Positions 55,720-64,000 of a stretch of 64,000 bases of DNA are shown piece after piece. Each line of letters opens with the position of its first letter. Position 1 is the first letter of the stretch. The notes below the pieces were generated by a model. The model made no database searches. It saw only the letters and a list, made by a program, of their open reading frames with translations, and had not been told where the DNA came from. A program made the position numbers and the translations under genes. This DNA is from Hysterangium stoloniferum (taxonomy: Eukaryota; Basidiomycota; Agaricomycetes; Hysterangiales; Hysterangiaceae): contig WHVD01000164.1 in assembly GCA_015178975.1 (NCBI GenBank), positions 115,182 to 179,181 on the forward strand, in the 5' to 3' direction.

Positions 55720-57120
55720 TGGAAATGGGTCAGTATATAGGGAGCTCACACATCTGTGATTCCTGGGATTATTAGGGTAGATACATAGTATGTAATATGC
55801 AGCTTATAGCAGTATTCACACAGAGGTGATTCCTAGGATTCTGGGTGTACATACACAAATCATGATATACAGACTATATGGATCCACATTGAGGTGATTC
55901 TTAAGATTTCTGGTAAATACATCCTACATGCTATGCAGAAAATGGATGTACTCACACAGAGGTGATTCTTGAGATCTTTAGGGTAGATACACAGCAATTG
56001 GTATGCAGATTATAGGGGTATTCACATAAAGGTACTTTTTGAGATTTCTAGTGTACATACACAGAACTTGATATACAGACTATATGGGTGCCCACACTGA
56101 AGTGATTCTTGAGATTCCTGGGGTAAATACATCCTACATGCTATGCAGGAAATGGATGTACTCACACAGAGGTGATTCTTGAGATTTTTAGGGTAGATAC
56201 ATAGCAATTGGGAGGCAGATTATAGGGGTATTCACATAAAGGTACTTCTTGAGATTTCTAGTGTACATACACAGAACTTGATATACAGACTATATGGGTG
56301 CCCACACTGAAGTGATTCTTGAGATTCCTGGGGTAAATACATCCTACATGCTATGCAGGAAATGGATGTACTCACACACAGGTGATTCTTGAGATTTTTA
56401 GGGTAGATACACAGCAATTGGTATGCAGATTATAGGGGTATTCACATAAAGGTACTTCTTGAGATTTCTAGTGTACATACACAGAACTTGATATACAGAC
56501 TATATGGGTGCGTGCCCACACTGAAGTGATTCTTGAGATTCCTGGGTAAATACGTCCTACATGCTATGCAGAAAATGGATGTACTCACACAGAGGTGATT
56601 CTTGAGATCTTTAGGGTAGATACACAGCAATTGGTATGCAGATTATAGGGGTATTCACATAAAGGTACTTCTTGAGATTTCTAGTGTACATACACAGAAC
56701 TTGATATACAGACTATATGGGTGCCCACACTGAAGTGATTCTTGAGATTCCTGGGGTAAATACATCCTACATGCTATGCAGAAAATGGATGTATTCACAC
56801 AGAGGTGATTCCTGGGATTTTTAGGGTAGATACACACCATATAATATGCAGATTATAGCAGCATTCACACAAAGGTGATTTTTAAGATTTTTAGTGTATA
56901 TATCTAATACATGATATACAGACTATACAGATGCCCACACTGAAGTAACTCTTAAGGTTCCTGGGGTAGATACATCCTACATGCTATGCAGAAAATGAAT
57001 GTACTCACACAGAAGTGATTCTTGAGACTTTTAGGGTAGATACACAGCAAGTGATATGCAGATTATAGGGGTATTAACACAATGATAATTCTTGAGATTT
57101 CTGGTGTACATACACAGCAA
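55720..57120. repeat. Tandem array of 70-base monomers in 210-base units
   Basis: Monomers of about 70 bases share the core GTGATTCTTGAGATT and a TAGATACA or TACATACA word. Three distinct monomer types alternate and make a 210-base unit that repeats at least four times (equivalent points at 56022, 56232, 56442 and 56655). Neighbouring 210-base units are nearly identical, while monomer types differ clearly. Because 210 is a multiple of three, short minus frames of 61 codons recur, but they are by-products. Confidence 0.95.
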
Positions 57121-57350
57121 TATAATTATATACATGGAGTGGAACCTCATGGGGATTGGGAAGATTGGGAAGATTGGGGGGATTGGAAAAATTGGATTGG
57201 AAGAATGGGAAGGACTGGAAGAGATTTTGGAGGAGAACTGGGTAATTTGAAAAAAATATCACAATGATTAGAGGAGAGCATAAGAACTGGGTTTGGAAAA
57301 TAATCCAACCCAATCTCTCTGCCCAACTCCTTCACACATCCCCCCCCACT
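57121..57350. repeat. G-rich inner part of the inverted structure, left
   Basis: A purine-rich GATTGGGAAGATTGGG-type repeat (57145-57240) with four G runs at 57151-57181, followed by CCCAACTCCTTCACACATCC. The reverse complement is recognisable at about 58540-58740. Confidence 0.7.
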
Positions 57351-58384
57351 TGAAAGCATGTAGTTTGCACAAAGTAGTGGTTTATTCCCCCTCATCACTC
57401 AATCTATTAGCTGTTTTCCTTTGCAGTAAATATCCATCCTACACTATTCAACTGTTGCACTATTGAAACATGGCAAATCACAGCCAAACCAAAAATTGTG
57501 TTATTCAAATAACAACTGCATAACAGCTAGAATAATTACTATCTGAGGGATGAATGCACAGAAGGTTCTGTTATAAACAATATAATTTTGTGATGATCTG
57601 TATCATAATCTTATTTAGTTGTGTAAAATATATGTAAACTATTGTAGTAAGATGGATTCCTATTACTATTGGAATGATGTTTCCTTCTCTTGACATATGC
57701 TTCATTAGCTTATAGAGCATTTTCTGGTGTACTCCATTACAATAATTCAGAATTCCAGCCATGATCTATATAGTCTCTGTGGCAGTAAGATAATATATAA
57801 AAAGTGTTAGTGAAAAACAAACCCTTGTTTCCAGTGGAATAACATTTCTTCCTTGTTTGTATGACATGCTCATTTAGTTAGAACTGTTTCAATGGTGTAG
57901 TAGTTCCACAGATAGACCAGTTGAACACTGTAAGACTAATATCTGCAGCAGATGAAAACAGCTAATAGATTGAGTACTGAGAGAGAAAAAAACCATAGCT
58001 TTTGTGCAGCCACGTGTGAACTTGTTGTGAACTGAGATTTAAATGTATCCGAGAGAGTAGTGGGGTTGGAGTGTCCCTGAGAATAATAAGAAAACCCTTG
58101 ATCATGTATCACATCATTTATCAACCTTCTTTGTTTGACTTGACATTTTACTATCAACCATCCTTTGTTCTACATCTTACCACCACTTAATCTTTACTTC
58201 AATTGTTGTTTGTCTCCTATAATTACCCCCTTTTGATCTTTCATATGTACCTCAGTCAATTTTCCCCATCATATTGATTAAGGTACATTATTCACAACTT
58301 AGTCTATTTGTTACATTAGCATACTAATTGTTAATTGGTAGTAATGCTATTTGGTATAGACCCTATTTGAAACTCTCTATAAAT
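57351..58384. other. Centre of the inverted structure
   Basis: AT-rich, about 1 kb. Only short frames without motifs on both strands; no transposase found. It would be the interior of a non-autonomous element if the flanking arms are terminal repeats. Confidence 0.4.
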
Positions 58385-58760
58385 CTCAGAGAGAATAAAT
58401 AGGGGGTATTGGAGAGAGGTTGGGAGTATTGGGAGAGACATTGGAGGTATTGGCAGGAGAATTAGGGGTATATGGAGAGAGAGATGGGAGGCATTGGAAG
58501 AGATATTGGGGCATTTGGAGTGATTGAGATGGGAGTATTGGGAGGGAGATGGAGGAAAATATATCAAGGAGTTGGACAGAGGGATTAGGTTTGGGATTGA
58601 GTTGAATTATTCCCCAACTCTCTCCAATTCTCCCAATCTCCCTGATCCTCCCCATTTCCCCCATTCTCCCCAATTCCCAATCCCCCTAATTCCCAATCCC
58701 TCCAATTCCCATAAAGGCTTTACTCTATGTATTTGCTTAAATATCTCCAGATAAGTTGTA
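58385..58760. repeat. Purine/pyrimidine-rich inner part of the inverted structure, right
   Basis: 58385-58500 is built of GGGAG-TATTGG words; 58600-58710 is C-rich (CCCCATTTCCCCCATTCTCC) and mirrors 57121-57350 on the other strand. Confidence 0.65.
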
Positions 58761-59490
58761 TAGGTCAATCTTATAAATCTCAACACTGTGTAGATCATCC
58801 TCTGGAATCTGAATATTTACTCTGAGTGACTGCCCCTATATATGTACTGGCTCATCCATCAGTTAATTCACAAAATCACAAGATGATATATTGACATGTA
58901 GTATGTGAACACCTCTCTAATCTGCATATCATGTGTTGTGTGTCTTCTCAAAGAATCTCAAGAAGCCCTTCCAGGTGAAGCAGTCCCAAATCTGAATATC
59001 ATGCACTGTGTCTCTCTTAGAAAAGTCAATAATCACCACTGTGTGATCACATATATTTTCTGCATAGTGTGTACTATGTATTCACCCTATGAATCTTGAG
59101 AATCACCTCAGTGTAGGCACCCATATAATCTGTATATCATGTTCTGTGTATGTACATTAAGAATCTCAAGAAGTACCTTTGGTGAATACCCTATAATCTG
59201 TATATCACTTGCTGTGTATCTACCCTAAAAATCTCAAGGTCACTTCTGTGTGAGCACATCCATTTTCTGCATAGCATGTAGGATGTATCTACCCCAGGAA
59301 CCTTAAGAATTACTTCAGTGTGGGCACCCATATAGTCTGTAAATCATGTATCATGTATTAGATATGTATACTAGGAATCTTAAAAATTACCTGTGTGAAC
59401 ACTGCTATAATCTGCATATCATATGTTGTGTATCTACCCTAAGAAACTCAGGAATCACATCTGAGTGAGCTCCCTATATACTTAATAGAC
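58761..59490. repeat. Inverted, diverged copy of the 70-base satellite array
   Basis: Contains about eight monomers in the reverse orientation (AATCTCAAG, TGTATCTACCC and GCATATCAT words), more diverged than the left array. The outer end near 59480 (GAGCTCCCTATATACTTAAT) is the reverse complement of the left outer end near 55735, so the arms begin and end at equivalent points. Confidence 0.85.
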
Positions 59491-59974
59491 CAGCTAACCT
59501 TGGTGTGCATTACACACTCTCACCAGGTCCCAGCCCAATCAGCATGAGACTCCTCTAATGTAGATGCAGTGACACTGCTCTTTAGTCTGTGATTGTTACA
59601 ACCATATCCATCTTTGCAACAGTCTTCCAAACCCCTCCCTTAGCAGACTGCAATTCATTTCAATGAAGCTTCTGAAGTAGTCCAATCCATTATTTATAAA
59701 TGTATCTATGTGGAACACTCTGTTGAGAATCTAATTTTAGGGGTAACCTCTCATTCCCAGGACTCATAACAACAAATCGTAACAATAAGTGGCTCACTGG
59801 CTCACATAATTCTCATTTTCTGTGTGCAGAGTGCCGACTGCGTGCAGAGCGCCGACTGCATACATCATCAGTATACTTTCATTCATGCAACATTCAAAAG
59901 TGAATACACTCACAGTGTCGGTGCAAAGCCTTGGCTTGGCTGTATCACATGACAACCTGGTTGCTCTCTATCTC
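59491..59974. other. Unassigned spacer
   Basis: No gene recognised. It holds two tandem copies of the 18-mer GTGCAGAGYGCCGACTGC near 59825-59861, GC-rich compared with its surroundings. Confidence 0.35.
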
Positions 59975-60511
59975 TTAAGGTGAAGTTATTTTTTGGAGGC
60001 ACGCATACACAATGCAATAGAACATACGGTCCCATAGCAGCCACAAGCTTCTCATTTGGCCCACTCCTAGTGACATGACTGGCTTTCCGCCTATGTCCCC
60101 CAGCCCCAGCACTGATAGAGATAAAATTCTGAAAAAAGACCACCCAAGACTACTCACCTTCTCATGGGCCCAGTAGTGAGGGTCACACCATGTTCACCAT
60201 CTTGGTCCATAGCACCACTGGAACAAGTCAATCGTGGTGAGCATCATTTTGATATATATAGTAGGTTACCTTGGCGGTTGCACGGCTATAATGGTGGTAT
60301 TCGTGCTCCCTTCCCCCTCCGAACTAACCTGGGGAATGATATGAGCCCTGACCCCATTCTGCCAGCTCTTGCCTTGGCCTTCAATAATAGAGTCATTATC
60401 ATCATCCCGGATCTGCTTCAGCAAAGGTAGTGAATATTCGAGTCTGGACCCAGTTTCTGCTGGTCTTTTCCGACTAATTACATCACTGTGCTTCACAGGT
60501 AAGTCGGTCAT
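59975..60511 (-). CDS. Small three-exon protein of unknown function
   Basis: Minus-strand exons 60511-60270, 60217-60158 and 60128-59975 give 151 residues with consistent phases and no stop. The start ATG opens MTDLPVKHSDVISRKRPAET. Introns are 52 and 29 bases; the second is unusually short, which weakens the model. Exon 1 is polar and acidic (RDDDNDSIIEG); exon 3 is hydrophobic (ILSLSVLGLGDIGG, SLWLLWDRMFYCIVYACL) and could span a membrane. A different frame in exon 3 (59910-60143) is also open. Family not recognised. Confidence 0.35.
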
Positions 60512-60697
60512 CCCTAATTTCTCCTTATCGGCATGGTCACATGAGCTATTTATGTAGTGTGAGAGATGTTGTTACGGAATGATAAAAGATAAACATACAT
60601 AGTGCCAATTTTCAAAACCAAGGCCTTGTTGAACTCTGCTGGGTTCTTCCGATATTGTGTGGCTATAGGTTTGCTGAATCTGTAGAGCTCCCATCAG

Positions 60698-63600
60698 TCA
60701 TGCACTGGATGAGGATTTCATGACAAACTCCTCGTCTTTCTGCTCTTCATCATTGAGACAGTCAGCCTTTTTTGGCACAATCCGGCTCATACTCAATATC
60801 CCTTCAATGCTGGATGGTACATGGTGAGAATAAATCTACAATAAGGGAGTAGCCTTACTTCTCTGGGGTTAACATTTGATGACCAAATGGTCCTCCAGCC
60901 TTTTCCAAATGAACAGGTGAGCATTTCATACATTTTCTGCATACATTAATGTTAGTGCCTAGTGCAATCTAGCATGTTACAATAGTAACATACAGTGTCA
61001 GGTCATTCTGTCGCAAAAGTGCAACTCGGGTTGCACTAAGGGGTCATGTCATTGTGACTGCTTTATGTTTTGCTCTAACACAGACCTTAGTACCCAACGA
61101 CGGTTTAGTAAGAGATCTGGCTCCCTGTGAGTACTGATGATATCTATCAGAATTGGAATGAGACAATACATAAAACTTAAGACTCACCTGAGTTTGCACA
61201 TCCACTCAGCTGTCTCTTCGACCGCATTTTTGCACCATTCAGATGTTTCTGTTCCGTCTGCCCATCCAGCAGCCATATACAGTCCATATACATAGGTAAA
61301 CCGCTCCAGCAGAGAGCCTTGTTCAAACATTCCTTCAGACATTGTGCATGTCCATTCCTTCATCCCTTACAAGGTTGTTGGCATACTCCACGTTACGTTG
61401 TGGAGGGTGAGGACAGTATCTTCTGGTCTGCAGCCCCTGATGTGAATTGCCGCTTGTTCCACAATTCTGTCAATGATATTAGGCCGGCTATCCCTGCGCC
61501 ATTTCATATCGAACCACTAGGCCGAATTGAGCAAATGCCGGGTGACGCAAACATCAAACTGTCAGTATGAAATTGAAAGCCTTACCCGAGATGCATCACA
61601 TGTTCCCCGACATTCAACTTCCATCATAATTTGCCACACGGCAAGTAAATCACCAGCCCGCTGATGCTCGGACCTTTTGAAGCTCCCAAGTGTCCAGTGC
61701 CGCCAAGCTTCCTGGGCAAAAACACGTTCCATATTCTGTGCCACACTCTTCACATCTTCTAATATGTCTGGGCAATACCCACCTGTCCCGAGACGGCGGG
61801 CAAATTCAACAGCACGCAGCATGTTGACGACACCGCCCTGCCCCCCCAAGCGCAACCATCTCATCGCACTATTAGTCCTGTGATTGAGGATTGACTTGAG
61901 CACAAGTGAAACACGACCCAATAAAACTTTGTAAATTGAATTCCAATTTTCTCTGGGAAAATCAGCTGGATCGGGTACTGGAAGGGTAGTGTCAAACAGG
62001 GCACCAAATATGATTAAGGTTCCCTCTTTGTATGCTTGTGGAGGTGAAGTAATATCAATAATAGCCAACTGATAATGAGGTTCTTTAATTAATCCTTTCC
62101 GTTGACAGCTGTCACTCACAAACTTCATGTCATCAAACCTTTCACTTGCTTCAATGAATCGTGCACTCTGTACACAAGACGCCCCATATTCACCCACAGA
62201 ATCGTTGTCCCAATCGAGCAAAATTTCTCGATTTTCAAAATCAGTAAGCCACTTTAAATAACACAGATTAGAAAAAATATCACTGCATTTAATATCTTGC
62301 TGCTTATCCCTAAATAGTCATCAGATTCAAATGAATGCGTTGGCTGTCCTCGCCACATGATTTGCTCTGATTCTCCATTATCCTCACCACTTTCTGTATC
62401 TGTTTGAGTCTCATCACAGAGAAAATTACCACAAGAGGCAGCCTTTTTGCGGTGTGATACTGTTTCATGTGTAGGGAACTTGGCCTCAGCAATAGATGCA
62501 CTTGAACAAGAAAGGTAATATATAAGGTTAACACTCTGGCAGTGTTAAAATTACCTGACTCACATTGACTGAATGGATACTTCTGGCTTCTCGACATACA
62601 GAACAGCTTCTTCAGATTCCGTTTCAGACCCGGAGAACACTGGCATCTCAATTGACTCAATACTGTCATCTGTATGGCTACCTTTGGTAGCACATGAACG
62701 AGATATCTTTGTAGCCTTTTTGATAGCATGATTACGGTGTCTGTGATGGTATGGTAAATGTGAGTGATAAGTGTGCAATGAAACTCACCTGCACCGTGGC
62801 ACAGCTGTTGTGTGATGAACCCCATGTTTTTGCTCAAGCCATGCAAACATCTGTTCAGGGAGGAGTAGACCCTGTTCACCTTTCAAGATCCACATTATTA
62901 GCTCATCCAAGACAGCCTCATTCATGAAATGAGGTGGTCCTAATGGGAAATTAGAGTGGGGAAGACGAGATGAATCAATCCATCGCCCTATATCCCCATT
63001 TGCCCGAGAAATGCTAGCCCAGGGGACACCATTTCCCCTTCGGTGGGCATATCTGTGACTAGGAATTAATGCTACAATATTGATTAGCGCCTCTTTTGTT
63101 AACTTGTATCAAGTATAGTACATACTATATAGACCGTCCAAATACTTCTTGAGTGCTTTGCGCTTAACAGACTCAGAGGAAATCACCTCACCCGCATTGT
63201 TGAAGGATAGAGCAACTGACAGCTTCACAATTACAGGCAGAGTGAAGTGTTCAAGGGGTTTCCAGGTTGACAGTTGTTCAACCTGATCTCTACACACTGA
63301 GATTCCAATATACTTAGCAAAGCAAGGTCATGAAGTAAATTTTCACTCACCATTTGAATTCTGGGCAATTGAATCACGGAATGCGCCTTCAATTCCTTTC
63401 CAAGTATCATTTCCCATGAATTTGAAGGGATTCTCAGTGGTATGTGACTGAAATTCCTCTCTACAATACCAAATTCAACATAATACAACCAACATCAGAC
63501 AAAAAGGTACAGCTTACGCATAAAATACTGCATTGCCTTTTGATGTCTTCCCCCCAGCCATGACTAATGAACTGAAGTTTAGCTGCTTGGCCAAGGCGTC

Positions 63601-63916
63601 TCCAATCAACCCATATATCTTTGGGATACTTTGATAAAGCTCATCACTATTGTATTTAAAAAAAAAATCAGTGAGATTTCAACAATGATGTGTATGTTAC
63701 TTGCATGGTTGGGATGGCAGTTTTAGCTTCATCAGCCTTTTTTCCCCCAATAGGCACATTCCTCGGAAGGTAAAACATCAAAAGTTGGGATTTGACTTTC
63801 ATTTGCATAGGAAACTCAGCCTTGCGTGACAAGCCAGGGGTCCACCCCAATCTCAATGAGTGCAGCCTTTTCGAGTTGCATATAGTCCTGGGTCCCAGCA
63901 GCCCAAAGATCTTTAG
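60698..63916 (-). pseudogene. Multi-exon gene of unknown function, probably broken
   Basis: Minus-strand exons fit at 63916-63701, 63646-63518, 63460-63351, 63296-63126, 63071-62789, 62740-62564, 62500 to about 61580, 61516-61188, 61124 to about 61079, 60936-60859 and 60809-60698. Introns are 50-140 bases with GT and AG ends. Visible segments: DLWAAGTQDYMQLEKAALIE, KFMGNDTWKGIEGAFRDSIA, LPVIVKLSVALSFNNAGEV, WIDSSRLPHSNFPLGPPHF, AVLDELIMWILKGEQGLLLP, WLRLGGQGGVVNMLRAVEFA, SLLERFTYVYGLYMAAGWAD. Breaks: a TGA and a G/A-run frame shift in the first exon, an unresolved frame change near 62290-62340, and a TAA near 61369. The 5' end lies outside the window. I do not recognise the family; it may be a host gene or element cargo. 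Confidence 0.5.
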
Positions 63917-64000
63917 CTGCAGGCTTTCAGACTCGTTTGAAGAGCAATGTGAGTATATCATTGCTATCGTGGTTCTGGTGCTCCCTATCGCTGATGTAGT

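Noticed and set aside
56022-56840. Four similar minus-strand frames of 61-62 codons that look like a tandem protein family
   Set aside because: They arise because the satellite unit is 210 bases (a multiple of three). They have no start context, introns or domain, and the monomer pattern explains the similarity.
55720-57120. CRISPR array
   Set aside because: The repeats are contiguous 70-base monomers without unique spacers, and the window is eukaryotic.
61319-61570. Plus-strand 83-codon protein
   Set aside because: It overlaps a minus-strand exon and intron whose spliced reading continues the larger gene model, and the plus frame shows no motif.

Overview
The window looks like a transposon graveyard from a basidiomycete fungus, probably an Agaricomycete with a repeat-rich genome. 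The pointers are short introns (about 45-75 bases, GTRNGT donors, YAG acceptors), chromodomain Ty3/gypsy elements, a DIRS-like tyrosine-recombinase retroelement, Tc1/mariner elements and a fragment resembling the cysteine-cluster proteins that accompany KDZ transposons. The fungal assignment is an inference from these features. No bacterial genes, rRNA genes or CRISPR arrays were seen.

Layout. 1-4812: fragments of gypsy elements and LTRs, a repeat block (R1), and two adjacent long foldback elements. 4813-13917: two direct copies of a block that carries a six-exon gene of unknown function (copy 1 open at 5794-7328, copy 2 broken at 11510-13042). Inverted arms of about 1 kb overlap the last exon, and R-type repeats are interspersed, one holding a tRNA-like (SINE-like) insertion. 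13923-18649: decayed gypsy-2 (minus strand) with two solo LTRs inside it. 18650-20388: LTR-B interrupted by a solo LTR-A. 20593-21530: broken three-exon gene for a cysteine-rich protein. 21640-23901: gypsy-3 (minus). 24496-25532: CxC/KDZ-like fragment. 25538-30305: gypsy-C (plus) with LTRs nested in its LTR and its leader and a MITE-like insertion in pol. It meets gypsy-4 (minus, 30306-35709) tail to tail. 35866-39043: LTR pieces, a perfect 141-base inverted repeat and a solo LTR-A. 39044-54405: DIRS-like element with PAT-type split direct repeats. It contains a complete gypsy-5 with both LTRs (42458-51250), which itself contains two Tc1/mariner elements, and also a separate solo LTR. 54415-55382: LTR-B copies. 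55720-59490: large inverted structure whose arms are a 70-base monomer / 210-base higher-order tandem repeat. 59975-63916: the least repeat-like part, with two minus-strand intron-containing gene models of unknown function, the larger one broken.

Most retroelement genes are dead (stops, frameshifts, altered catalytic residues). Ten insertions are delimited by exact target-site duplications, so part of the insertion order can be read directly. The best candidates for something undescribed are the TIR-bounded six-exon gene, the split-repeat DIRS element, the satellite-armed inverted element and the perfect 141-base hairpin. All gene models and coordinates were worked out by eye; no database search was made.
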